Positions 8,446-15,897 of a stretch of 40,797 bases of DNA are shown in pieces; positions within the stretch are counted from its first letter, which is position 1, and every line of letters starts with the position of its first letter. Below the pieces are notes generated by a model. That model was given only the letters and a program-made list of their open reading frames with translations. It had not been told where the DNA came from and made no database searches. This stretch comes from Atopobiaceae bacterium (GTDB taxonomy: Bacteria; Actinomycetota; Coriobacteriia; Coriobacteriales; Atopobiaceae): assembly GCA_030525685.1 (NCBI GenBank), contig JAUNEG010000018.1:1-40797 (forward strand), read 5' to 3'. Both the position numbers and the translations under genes were made by a program.

Positions 8446-9312
8446 TCAGCCCTGCTGCTCGGGCGGACGGAGTTTGGTCAGAGCCGTGTAGTCCACGTCC
8501 GCCGAGCTCGGTTGCATTGGGCCGGGCGCGTACCAGTCCAGCGCGCAGTCGATCCACGCGTTCCAGAACGGCCACTCGTGGGCGCCGATGTCCGGTTCCC
8601 AGTAGGTGACGTCAAAGTCGGCGTCGCGCAGCAGCCGCACGAGGTCGCGGTTGTTCTCGCAGAGGCTGTCGTGCAGGCCGCACGCGGCGTAGAAGCGCGG
8701 CTTGGGAAGCTCGGGGTCCTGGCGAAACTTGTCAATCAGCGCCACGTAGTCCTTGTCGGAGCCGATGACCGTGTCGATGTCGCCGAAGAAGCGCTCGTAG
8801 TACTTGCGCTTGCGCGGCGAGCGGCTCTCAACGGCCTCGAGCACGCGGTCGCGCATGAACGCGCCCGAGAGGATGACGATCGAGCCGAAGCGGTCCGGGC
8901 GCAGCAGGCCGTTGATCAGCGCCGTGTAGGCGCCGATCGAGATGCCGGCCAGCGCCGTGTCCTCGCGCTTGGTGGACAGCGGGAAGAGGCGGCGCGTGAA
9001 GTCCACCAGCTCCTCGCTGATGAACTTGCCGTGCCACTCGTTTATCTCGGGCTTGTTGAGGTAGAGGCCGTCCTCGCCGGAGGGCATGACGAGCGCGATG
9101 TCGCGGGCCTCCGCCGTCTCCACGACGTGCGTGCGGTCGATCCAGTCGACGTCCTGGCCGAAGAGGCCGTGCAGCAGGTAGACCGTGCGATACGGCCCGC
9201 GCCGCTTCTTGGCCAGCTTGTTGCCGTCCATCTTGTCCGCAGGTATGACGACCGTGAGCACCACGTTGCGCTCAAGGTAGTGGGAGTAGAAGTCGACCCT
9301 GAGCAGTGCCAT
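8446..9312 (-). CDS. Alpha/beta-hydrolase esterase (esterase D-like), paralogue 2
   Basis: 288 residues. The nucleophile elbow is GISIGAY with Ser125, the acid is likely Asp215 in GLHD and the base His245 in GAHEWPFW; the oxyanion strand is VYLLHGLFG. This is the putative esterase family that includes tributyrin esterases and S-formylglutathione hydrolase-like enzymes, active on short acyl esters. There is no signal peptide, so it acts in the cytoplasm. The ATG has GGGAGG eight bases upstream. It lies 36 bp after its close paralogue in the same orientation, a tandem duplication in one operon. The C-terminal tail (from about residue 262) is longer than in the paralogue. Confidence 0.9.
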   Translation of the reverse strand: MALLRVDFYSHYLERNVVLTVVIPADKMDGNKLAKKRRGPYRTVYLLHGLFGQDVDWIDRTHVVETAEARDIALVMPSGEDGLYLNKPEINEWHGKFISEELVDFTRRLFPLSTKREDTALAGISIGAYTALINGLLRPDRFGSIVILSGAFMRDRVLEAVESRSPRKRKYYERFFGDIDTVIGSDKDYVALIDKFRQDPELPKPRFYAACGLHDSLCENNRDLVRLLRDADFDVTYWEPDIGAHEWPFWNAWIDCALDWYAPGPMQPSSADVDYTALTKLRPPEQQG

Positions 9313-9348
9313 TCTCGCATCCCTCCCGAGGGGTTCGCGAATCGCGCG

Positions 9349-10206
9349 CTACAGGAGCCAGTTCAGCGCCTTGGGCAGCGCGGCGTTCCAGAAGTCCCAG
9401 TCATGCCCGCCATGCATCTCATCATAGGTGACGTCAAGGCCGGTGTCGCGCATGCGGCCCGCAAGCATCCGGTTGGCTTCGGCGAGCGGGTCCTGGTCGC
9501 CGCAGGTCATGAAGATGCGCGGGCGCGGGCGGTCGCAGTAGACGAGGTCGGCGGCCAGGCGCGCGGGGTCCTTGTCGGAGTCGCGCACGTGGGAGAGGTC
9601 GCCGAAGGTGTGCTCGAGGAAGTCACGCGAGAGGAAGAACAAGCCGTCGGAGGAGATGACCTGGTCGAAGTTGTTGATGATCATCGCCGAGGACAGCGAC
9701 ACGATCGCGCCGAACGTCTCGCAGTACTTGAGGCCGTTGCGCAGCGCGCCGTAGGCGCCCATCGAGATGCCGCCGATGAAGGTGTCCTCGCGGCGCGTCG
9801 AGAGCGGGAACATCCGGCGCGCCACCTCCACGAGCTCCTGGCCCACGTAGCGCCCGTAGTAGTTGTGGACCTCGGGCTGGTCCAGGTAGAACGCGTTGTA
9901 GCCGGACGGCATGACCACGGCGATCCCGTGGCTCTCGGCCCAGCTGCGGATGCGGGTCTCGCTGATCCAGTCCGCGTGGTTGCCCGAGATGCCGTGCAGC
10001 AGGAAGAGCGTCTTGAACGGCGCCTTCCTGGGCGGGTAGGGGGCCTGCTCCCAGGCGCGCATCTCCGCCTCGAGGGTGTCGCCGGCATGGCGCATCGCGG
10101 AGTCCGTGGCGTAGGCCGCGCCCTGGTCGTCGACGGGCAGTATGACCTCGAGCGTGGTGGTACGCATGAGGGAGGAGGAGAAGTAGTCAACGCTGATGAG
10201 GGCCAT
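9349..10206 (-). CDS. Alpha/beta-hydrolase esterase (esterase D-like), paralogue 1
   Basis: 285 residues with GISMGAY (Ser148), GDQD (Asp237 or Asp239) and HGGHDWDFW (His268) as the catalytic triad, and LFLLHGISGN as the oxyanion region. It shares its full architecture with the downstream gene at 8446. The ATG at 10206 has AAAGGAGC nine bases upstream; the longer open frame upstream is not supported because promoter and hairpin lie there. A cytoplasmic carboxylesterase is likely; substrate unknown. It is first in the two-gene operon. Confidence 0.9.
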   Translation of the reverse strand: MALISVDYFSSSLMRTTTLEVILPVDDQGAAYATDSAMRHAGDTLEAEMRAWEQAPYPPRKAPFKTLFLLHGISGNHADWISETRIRSWAESHGIAVVMPSGYNAFYLDQPEVHNYYGRYVGQELVEVARRMFPLSTRREDTFIGGISMGAYGALRNGLKYCETFGAIVSLSSAMIINNFDQVISSDGLFFLSRDFLEHTFGDLSHVRDSDKDPARLAADLVYCDRPRPRIFMTCGDQDPLAEANRMLAGRMRDTGLDVTYDEMHGGHDWDFWNAALPKALNWLL

Positions 10207-10218
10207 GGGGGCTCCTTT

Positions 10219-10248
10219 GGTCCGGCGAGAAGAACGCGGACCAGTATA
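10219..10248 (-). promoter_or_regulatory. -10 element and 5' UTR hairpin for the esterase operon
   Basis: On the minus strand TATACT (10248-10243) is followed directly by a hairpin GGTCCG...CGGACC (10242-10219) whose loop carries CTTCTCG. The ribosome binding site follows at once. The hairpin would form the very start of the mRNA and could protect it or modulate translation. Confidence 0.5.
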
Positions 10249-10307
10249 GCGCGCCGCCGACGCCCGCTCTGCCCCGCGCTCGGCCTCGGTCCGGCCCCCA
10301 TTCGGAG

Positions 10308-10426
10308 GGTTTGGGTTCGAAGTTGCGGAAAAATGGGCGGACCCAATGACAAAAGGCCAGTTGAGAGATAAAACATCGAAGGGAAGCGGCGATTCTCGAA
10401 CCCAAACCGATTTCGGGTTTGGGTTC
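10308..10426. repeat. Family D repeats: GAACCCAAACC hairpins
   Basis: The 11-bp word GGTTTGGGTTC occurs at 10308-10318 and 10416-10426, and its complement at 10398-10408, the last two forming a perfect hairpin with a 7-base loop. The same hairpin lies inside dnaX. The full gap 10207-10744 holds this block, the esterase promoter and a GGAGGCCC/GGGCCTCC hairpin at 10476-10508. I see no gene in it. Confidence 0.8.
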
Positions 10427-10744
10427 ACGGGGCACGTCTGGGCTGGAATCCGGGCCGCACCGCCCCCAAATGGACGGAGGCCCACGGGATCGCTCCCTGC
10501 GGGCCTCCACTTCGGCAGCTGCCAAGCTATGCGCTCTACAGTGCGTGCGCACGCGATTGTCTCGCCGGGCGCTCGCTCCCTGCACGGTGAGTATCATTTC
10601 CCATGGGCGGCGCCGACGCCACGACGCACCGGCGAACGGTCCGTTTCACCGGCCGAGCACAACTTGCCGACAGACCCTCCACAAGCCTTGCGCCCCTCAC
10701 ATGCGCTACGATTTGTCGGGTGAGCGCGAGAGACGGGAGATCTC

Positions 10745-11332
10745 ATGGCAAAGAAGAGCGCAAAGTCCGCGGCACGGCGCCGCGACGGCGAGAAGGGCAT
10801 CGAGCCGTTCCGCTTCGACGACTCCAAGTACGGCCACACGCTCTTCTCGGCGTCCTTCGACTACGGCGAGCTTAACTTCGCCCGTGCCGCCGAGATGCTC
10901 GCCCCGCGCGCGCCGCTGGCACTCAAGCTCGTCTCGGCCGCGCCGCTCCTGGGCATCGTGTTCTGCGCGGTCTTTGCCCGGGGCAACAGCGTGCCCCTGT
11001 ACGTCTGCTTCGCGCTCGCGATGGGGTGCATCGTCCTCACGAACAACTGGGATCGGTGCCTGCGCGGCTACGCGCGGCAGTCCACGCTCGCGCCCGCCGC
11101 GGGTCGCGAGCGCCGTCACGTCGCCGTCACCGAGGACGCCGTCCACCTGGAGAACGAGCAGGGCCCCATCGGCAGCTACGATCTCTCCGAGCTGCGGACG
11201 GTTTACCGCAACAGCGACTGCATCCTGGCCGGCTTCGGCGACAAGCGCTACGTCTACGTCCCCCGCGTCGCACTGAGCGAGGGCCGCTTCCGCGAGCTCG
11301 GCCGCTTCCTCGAGGAGCGGCGCGGGGCCTAG
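10745..11332 (+). CDS. YcxB-like membrane protein
   Basis: 195 residues. A basic N-terminus (MAKKSAKSAARRRDGEK) is followed by YGHTLFSASFDYGELNF, two hydrophobic helices at about 60-75 and 80-98, then a soluble C-terminal half (RHVAVTEDAVHLENEQGPIGSYDLSELRTVYRNSDC...LAGFGDKRYVYVPR) with the pattern of YcxB-like/PH-like domains found on small membrane proteins. No catalytic motif is seen and the role is unknown. The ATG has GGGAGA six bases upstream. Its stop codon shares a 16-bp perfect palindrome with the stop codon of the convergent adenine deaminase gene. Confidence 0.75.
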   Translation: MAKKSAKSAARRRDGEKGIEPFRFDDSKYGHTLFSASFDYGELNFARAAEMLAPRAPLALKLVSAAPLLGIVFCAVFARGNSVPLYVCFALAMGCIVLTNNWDRCLRGYARQSTLAPAAGRERRHVAVTEDAVHLENEQGPIGSYDLSELRTVYRNSDCILAGFGDKRYVYVPRVALSEGRFRELGRFLEERRGA

Positions 11333-11346
11333 CGCCCCGGGGCGCT
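11331..11346. terminator. Shared palindrome overlapping two convergent stop codons
   Basis: AGCGCCCCGGGGCGCT is a perfect 16-bp palindrome. Its first two bases belong to the TAG of the plus gene and its last two to the TAG of the minus gene. It could act as a bidirectional end signal, though it has no T run and no loop beyond its own centre. Confidence 0.45.
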
Positions 11347-13156
11347 ACTCCGCCAGCAACGGCTCCATCTCGAAGGTGAGGCAGTTCACGTAGCCGCGGT
11401 TGGTGAGGCGCAGCTCCGGAACGCACGCGAGCGACATCACGCCCATCGTCATGAACGGAGAGGGCATCGTGCAGCCCATCTGCTCCCAGGCCCTTCTCGC
11501 CCCCGCGACCTTCTCGGCCACGACCTCGACGCGCTCGGTGCTCATGAGGCCGCAGACCGGCAGCTCCACGAGTGCGAGCACCTTGCCGTCCGCGACCGCG
11601 ACCTCGCCGCCGCCGCACTCCGCGAGCGTGCGCGCCGCGAGCGCCATGTCCTCGTCGTTGTCGCCCATCACGAGCAGGTTGTGCGCGTCGTGGCTCACGG
11701 TCTGCGCGAGCGCGCCGTGGATCCCGAAGCCGGTCACGAAGCCGAAGGCGTGCGCGCCCGCCGCACCGTGGTGACGGTCGAAGACGGCGACCTTGAGGAC
11801 GTCGTGCGCGGGGTCGGCCTGGAGCGCGCCGCCAACCACCGGCGCCTCCACGACCGCGTTGCGCGTGATCGTGTCGCCGGGCTCGATGGCCATCGCGCGC
11901 ACGCGGGTCGTTCCGTCGGGCAGGTCGACGGGGATGCGGAAGGTCTCGGGCGTGGGGTCGAGGCCCAGGTTCATCGTGTGGGTCATGAAGTCGGGCCAGG
12001 CGTAGGGCTCCACCTCGAAGCATGCGCGGCCATCCTCGGCGACGAGCTCGCCGTCGATGAAGACCTTGCGCGCGAAGAAGCCCTCCAGGTCGTCGAGAAG
12101 CACGATGTCGGCGCACTTGCCCGGCGTGACGGAGCCCATGTCGTTCCCGAGCCCGAAGTACTCCGCGCAGTTGATCGTCGCCATCTGCAGGGCGGCGACC
12201 GGGTCCAGGCCCAGGCGCACGCACTCGCGCAGGATGCGGTCCATGTGGCCCTCGTCCACGAGCGTGTGCGGGTGGTTGTCGTCGGAGCACAGCAGGCAGT
12301 GGCGCGTGTCCACGCCGCTCGCCACGAGCTGTGGCAGGTAGCCGGGGAGGTTGAGCCACGCCGAGCCCTGGCGCAGCTGCACCCACATGCTCATGCGCAG
12401 CTTGGCGAGCACCTCGTCGAAGCTGCCGGACTCGTGGCAGGAGGAGACTCCTGAGGCCACGTAGGCGCTGAGGCCGCGGTCGCGGTCCGGCGAGGGGAAG
12501 TGACCGGTGATCACGCGGTCGGCGCGCAGCGTCTCGCGCACCTCGTCGAGCGCGTTCTTCTCGCCCGCCAGAATGCCGGGGAAGTTCATCATCTCACCCA
12601 GCGCGACGACGTTGTCCCAGGTCATGCTGTCCGCGATGTCCGCAGCCGTGACCTCGGCGCCCGTGTCCTCCACGCCCGTCACCGCCGGCACGCACGACGG
12701 CGGCGTCATCATGGCCTTGAGCGGCACGCGCCGCGCGTCCTCGAACATCGCGCGCACGCCGGGCATGCCGGCGACGTTGCCCACCTCGTGCGGGTCGCAG
12801 AAGATGGCGGTCGTGCCGCGCGGGACCACGGCGCGGGCGTACTCGGCCACGCCGATCATCGCGCTCTCCACGTGGATGTGGCTGTCCATGAGGCCCGGGG
12901 CGGCGTAGAGCCCGGCCGCGTCCACGACCAGCGTGTCCGGACCGATGCAGTGCTCCGCCGTGTGCTCGCCCAGGCCGAGGTAGGCCACGCGCCCGCAGGC
13001 CACGGCGATGTCGGTGTCCGGCAGGATCTCGTGGGTGGTCACGCTCACGAGGTTGGCGCGGCGGATCACGAGGTCGGCGGGCTTCTCGCCCTGTGCCACG
13101 CGTACGAGGTCCTCGTTGCATTCCCAGAGCGGCATCCTGCAGAAGCGGTTGGTCAT
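11345..13156 (-). CDS. ade: Adenine deaminase
   Basis: 603 residues, the size of bacterial adenine deaminases of the amidohydrolase superfamily. Metal-binding DSHIHVES (His93, His95, Glu97), CDPHEVGNVAG, TGHFPSP, SSCHES and LCSDDNHPHTL are all present, followed by the family's C-terminal domain with VSHDAHNLLVMG. It converts adenine to hypoxanthine and ammonia in the cytoplasm, feeding salvage through hypoxanthine or guanine nucleotides. The ATG has AAGGAGG six bases upstream; about 38 codons of open frame before it lack family sequence. It complements the nucleoside hydrolase and ribokinase at 6.4-8.3 kb, though it is transcribed alone. Confidence 0.94.
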   Translation of the reverse strand: MTNRFCRMPLWECNEDLVRVAQGEKPADLVIRRANLVSVTTHEILPDTDIAVACGRVAYLGLGEHTAEHCIGPDTLVVDAAGLYAAPGLMDSHIHVESAMIGVAEYARAVVPRGTTAIFCDPHEVGNVAGMPGVRAMFEDARRVPLKAMMTPPSCVPAVTGVEDTGAEVTAADIADSMTWDNVVALGEMMNFPGILAGEKNALDEVRETLRADRVITGHFPSPDRDRGLSAYVASGVSSCHESGSFDEVLAKLRMSMWVQLRQGSAWLNLPGYLPQLVASGVDTRHCLLCSDDNHPHTLVDEGHMDRILRECVRLGLDPVAALQMATINCAEYFGLGNDMGSVTPGKCADIVLLDDLEGFFARKVFIDGELVAEDGRACFEVEPYAWPDFMTHTMNLGLDPTPETFRIPVDLPDGTTRVRAMAIEPGDTITRNAVVEAPVVGGALQADPAHDVLKVAVFDRHHGAAGAHAFGFVTGFGIHGALAQTVSHDAHNLLVMGDNDEDMALAARTLAECGGGEVAVADGKVLALVELPVCGLMSTERVEVVAEKVAGARRAWEQMGCTMPSPFMTMGVMSLACVPELRLTNRGYVNCLTFEMEPLLAE

Positions 13157-13221
13157 GACGGCCTCCTTGTGGGCGACGTTTGGACAAGGGTAGCGTGAGC
13201 GCGACGCGCGGGCGCCGACTT

Positions 13222-13229
13222 TGCTAAAG
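13222..13229 (+). promoter_or_regulatory. -10 region of the SRP RNA gene
   Basis: TGCTAAAGT ends at about 13230, about ten bases before the first paired base of the RNA, fitting an extended -10 promoter (TGnTAAAGT). I see no convincing -35. Confidence 0.45.
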
Positions 13230-13239
13230 TGTTCCGCGA

Positions 13240-13346
13240 GCGCGTTCGGTGGGTTCGGGTGACGCAACACCTCGAACCTGGTCAGGGCCGGGAGGCAGCA
13301 GCCATAAGGGGCCTCTGGCGGGCACCCGTTCCCACCGAGCGCGCTT
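13240..13346 (+). ncRNA. ffs: Signal recognition particle RNA (small bacterial 4.5S type)
   Basis: The conserved apical core GGTCAGGGCCGGGAGGCAGCAGCC followed by ATAAGG is split here by description: GGTCAGG, then CCGGGAGGCAGCAGCC, the binding site for Ffh. The ends pair in a long stem, GCGCGTTCGGTGGG (from 13240) with CCCACCGAGCGCGC (to 13344), and the stem runs straight into TTTTTT, an intrinsic terminator. About 105 bases, the small form without the Alu domain. It lies about 2.5 kb upstream of dnaX, in a neighbourhood often seen for ffs. Confidence 0.95.
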
Positions 13347-13366
13347 TTTTGCTGTCGCGAGGGTCC

Positions 13367-13518
13367 GGGTTAAAACGACCGCGTCGTCCCCGTCCTTCTC
13401 GGCGTTTGGGTTAAAACGACCTCATCGTCCTCATCGAAATGCCTCCAGAAGGGGGGACGATGAGGTGGTTCTAACCCGTCCGGCCGCTCGGACGGGGACG
13501 ACGCGGTATTTCTAACCC
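13367..13518. repeat. Complete family A array (152 bp, + + - -)
   Basis: Four 27-bp units: 13367-13393 (+), 13408-13434 (+), 13451-13477 (-), 13492-13518 (-), with spacers of 14, 16 and 14 bp. All start GGGTTA in their own orientation. The outer pair shares CCGCGTCGTCCCCGT, the inner pair shares CCTCATCGTCC, so the array folds as two nested stems. The left spacer contains CTTCTCG. It fills the gap between ffs and the PH-domain operon. Confidence 0.92.
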
Positions 13519-13551
13519 CTGCGGCCCGGGCGAGAAGGACGGTGTCGTCCG

Positions 13552-13560
13552 TGCTATAGT
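13552..13560 (+). promoter_or_regulatory. Extended -10 promoter for the PH-domain operon
   Basis: TGCTATAGT is a good extended -10 (TGnTATAGT) 31 bases before the GTG start, right after the repeat array. Confidence 0.55.
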
Positions 13561-13590
13561 GGCGCGGTCCCCCGGACCGAAGGAGCCCCC

Positions 13591-14070
13591 GTGAGCGACC
13601 TGCCCCAGCACCGCCTTGACCCGCGCATGCTGCGCGTGTGGTACGCCTCGGACGTGATCGGCATCGTCGTGGTGGCCGCTCTGGCCGCGGTGGCCTGGGC
13701 GATCGTGCGCCACCTGGGCGGCGACGTGTTCTGGGTCTACCTGATCGGCGGCCTCGTGGAGCTCGTCTGCGCGGGCGACCTGCTGATCTCCCCGCGCGTG
13801 GAGATGGCCACCTGGCGCTACGACGTCACGCCCACCGACGTGGACCTCTACCACGGCGTCTTCGTGAAGAAGCGCGTGGTCGTGCCGCTCGTGCGCGTCC
13901 AGCACGTGCAGACCAAGCAGGGTCCCATCCTGCGCGCGCACGGCCTTGCCGCGGTGACTATCTCCACGGCGGGCGAGAGCTTCGAGATCCCCGGCCTCGC
14001 GGAGGCCGACGCCGCCGCGCTGCGCGACCGCGTGGCCGAGCTCGCGCGCCTCGCCAAGGAGGACGTGTGA
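13591..14070 (+). CDS. Bacterial PH-domain membrane protein (YdbS-like)
   Basis: 159 residues: two hydrophobic helices at about 22-46 and 52-70, then a bacterial PH domain (WRYDVTPTDVDLYHGVFVKKRVVVPLVRVQHVQTKQGPILRAHGLAAVTISTA in two segments). The start is GTG with GGAG six bases upstream. The family typically occurs as a two-gene pair, a small YdbS-like and a large YdbT-like protein, as here; function is not settled, though envelope or lipid-related roles are proposed. It overlaps the next gene by four bases (GTGTGA), so the pair is translationally coupled. Confidence 0.85.
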   Translation: MSDLPQHRLDPRMLRVWYASDVIGIVVVAALAAVAWAIVRHLGGDVFWVYLIGGLVELVCAGDLLISPRVEMATWRYDVTPTDVDLYHGVFVKKRVVVPLVRVQHVQTKQGPILRAHGLAAVTISTAGESFEIPGLAEADAAALRDRVAELARLAKEDV

Positions 14071-15767
14071 CGCCGGGCGAGAGGGACGGTCGGGCCCCGG
14101 AGCCGGGTGCGCCGTCCGGCGTGAAGGACCTCGAGCACGAGGTCGAGCGCCTTGCCGTCCCGTCGCGCTCGCTCTTCGAGCGCGACGGCGGAGCGGCGGC
14201 GGTGTCGCCGGGCGAGCACCGCGCCAACCCGCTCTCCGTGGTGGTCGATGCGCTCAAGATGACCTCCCGCACGGTCGTGCTCGTGGCGCTTGGCCTTGCG
14301 GGCGACCTCTTCGCGGGCGACCTCTCCGTGCTCGCCACCCTCGTGCTCGCCGCCGCGGGGATCTTCGCGGCGTTCCTGGCGCTGAGCCTCGTCGTCTGGC
14401 GCGTCCGCACGTGGGAGCTCGCGGACGGGGGCGTCGTCATGCGCTGGGGCCTCCTGAACCGGCGTCAGCTCACGATTCCCTACGAGCACATCCACACGGC
14501 GGACATGAGCTCCGACCTGCTCGATCGACTCTTTGGCCTTATGACGCTCGACCTCGACACGGGCGCCGCCGAGGCCGAGGGCGACGCCGCCCGGATGCGG
14601 GGCCTGCGCGCCGGCGAGGCGGAGGCGCTCCGCGCGGAGCTCTTCCGCCGCAAGCGGGCGGCCGGGGCGCCGGCGGGCGAGAAGGACGCCGCGCCCGCCG
14701 CGTCTGAGGACGCCGCACCCGCCGAGCGATCGCTCGCCACCTTCGAGCTCACGGGGCGTCAGCTCCTGCTCGCCGCGGCATCCCAGACGAGCGCCGCGAG
14801 CCAGGCGGTGGCGCTCGTCGTTCTCCTGGTCAGCGGTCTGAACCAGCTCATCGAGTGGGGCGTCCTCGACTTGGCGGACACCGGCGACGAGCTGGTGGCG
14901 ACCGCGTTGCCGACACTCGTGCCGGCGGTGGTCGCCTTCGTACTGGCCGCCATCGTGCTGGGCGCCGCCGTCTCGTTCGTCCTCGCCCTCGTGCGCTACG
15001 CAGGGTATCGCGTGGAGCGTTACGAGGACCGCATCGTCGTGGAGCACGGCCTGCTCTCGCGCTCGTCCCGCACGGTGGCTGTGGACCGCGTTCAGCACGT
15101 GGCCGTGCGGCAGGGAATCATCCACCAGCTCATTGGATACGCGGAGGTGTACGTGCAGGTGGTCTCGGCCCCGGGCGAGGCGGACGGCGAGCTCTCGGGT
15201 AGCGTGCCGCTCCACCCCTTCGTGCGCGTGTGCGAGCTCGACGCCCTTCTCGCCGAGGTCCTGCCCGCCTATGCCGGCGTGCTGGGTGACGTTGGGCTGC
15301 GGCGCCTTGGTCAGGTCGCGTGCCGGCGCGCCGTGGTGCGCGCCGCGATCTGGTGGCCGTTCGCGATGGCGATCTTCCTCGGCGCTCTCTGGCTGTTCGG
15401 CCTCTCGGGCCTGCTCGCGAGCGCGGGATGGCTGCTGGGCCACCTGCTCGTGGCGGCGGCGCTGCTGAGCGTGATGCTGCTGGCGGGCCTCGTCGTCGAC
15501 GCGCTTCTCGCCTGGCGGGGCGCCCGCTACGGCCATACGGCCCGTGAGCTGGTGCTGGTTTCCGGTGGCTTCACGCGCCGGACCACGATCGCGCCACGTT
15601 CGCACCTGCAGCGGATGCAGGTCTCGGCGAGCCCGTTCCAGCGTCGCGCCGGCGTGGTCACGATCTCCGCGCGGACCGCGGCGAGCGACGCGGAGGGCCT
15701 GGAGCTGCGTGACGTTCCCGTGGGCGACGCCGACGCCCTTCTCGCCTGGTTCCGCCCGCGCGGGTGA
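14067..15767 (+). CDS. Multi-PH-domain membrane protein (YdbT-like)
   Basis: 566 residues with three repeats of a two-helix plus bacterial PH unit: PH1 around residues 105-185 (WELADGGVVMRWGLLNRRQLTIP), PH2 around 310-390 (YRVERYEDRIVVEHGLLSRSSRTV), PH3 around 490-560 (LVLVSGGFTRRTTIAPRSHLQ). The GTG start overlaps the upstream stop and has AAGGAGG upstream. Between PH1 and the second helix pair is a low-complexity linker APAGEKDAAPAASEDAAPAE whose DNA carries GGGCGAGAAGGACG, the same word as in the repeat arrays and in the dnaX linker. Partner of the YdbS-like protein; molecular role unknown. Confidence 0.85.
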   Translation: MTPGERDGRAPEPGAPSGVKDLEHEVERLAVPSRSLFERDGGAAAVSPGEHRANPLSVVVDALKMTSRTVVLVALGLAGDLFAGDLSVLATLVLAAAGIFAAFLALSLVVWRVRTWELADGGVVMRWGLLNRRQLTIPYEHIHTADMSSDLLDRLFGLMTLDLDTGAAEAEGDAARMRGLRAGEAEALRAELFRRKRAAGAPAGEKDAAPAASEDAAPAERSLATFELTGRQLLLAAASQTSAASQAVALVVLLVSGLNQLIEWGVLDLADTGDELVATALPTLVPAVVAFVLAAIVLGAAVSFVLALVRYAGYRVERYEDRIVVEHGLLSRSSRTVAVDRVQHVAVRQGIIHQLIGYAEVYVQVVSAPGEADGELSGSVPLHPFVRVCELDALLAEVLPAYAGVLGDVGLRRLGQVACRRAVVRAAIWWPFAMAIFLGALWLFGLSGLLASAGWLLGHLLVAAALLSVMLLAGLVVDALLAWRGARYGHTARELVLVSGGFTRRTTIAPRSHLQRMQVSASPFQRRAGVVTISARTAASDAEGLELRDVPVGDADALLAWFRPRG

Positions 15768-15775
15768 GGCTCGGG

Positions 15776-15802
15776 CCAGAAACGATGCGGTCGTTTTAAC
15801 CC
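15776..15802 (-). repeat. Solitary, degenerate family A unit
   Basis: On the minus strand it begins GGGTTAAAACGACCGCATCGT and then diverges. It is followed on the plus strand by the usual GGGCGAGAAGAAC word. It lies right after the YdbT-like stop codon. Confidence 0.6.
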
Positions 15803-15858
15803 TTGCGCGCCGGGCGAGAAGAACCTGTGGCCGTCGCGTGCTCCGGCCTCCCCGCGGG

Positions 15859-15864
15859 TATACT
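15859..15864 (+). promoter_or_regulatory. -10 element upstream of dnaX
   Basis: TATACT lies 33 bases before the dnaX ATG in the gap 15768-15897; no good -35 is visible. Confidence 0.45.
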
Positions 15865-15897
15865 GGAAGCTCGGAAGCCGACGTGCCCGGAGGCCGC

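Noticed and set aside
13367..13518. CRISPR array
   Set aside because: Units alternate in orientation, spacers are 14-16 bp and partly conserved, and no cas genes are present.
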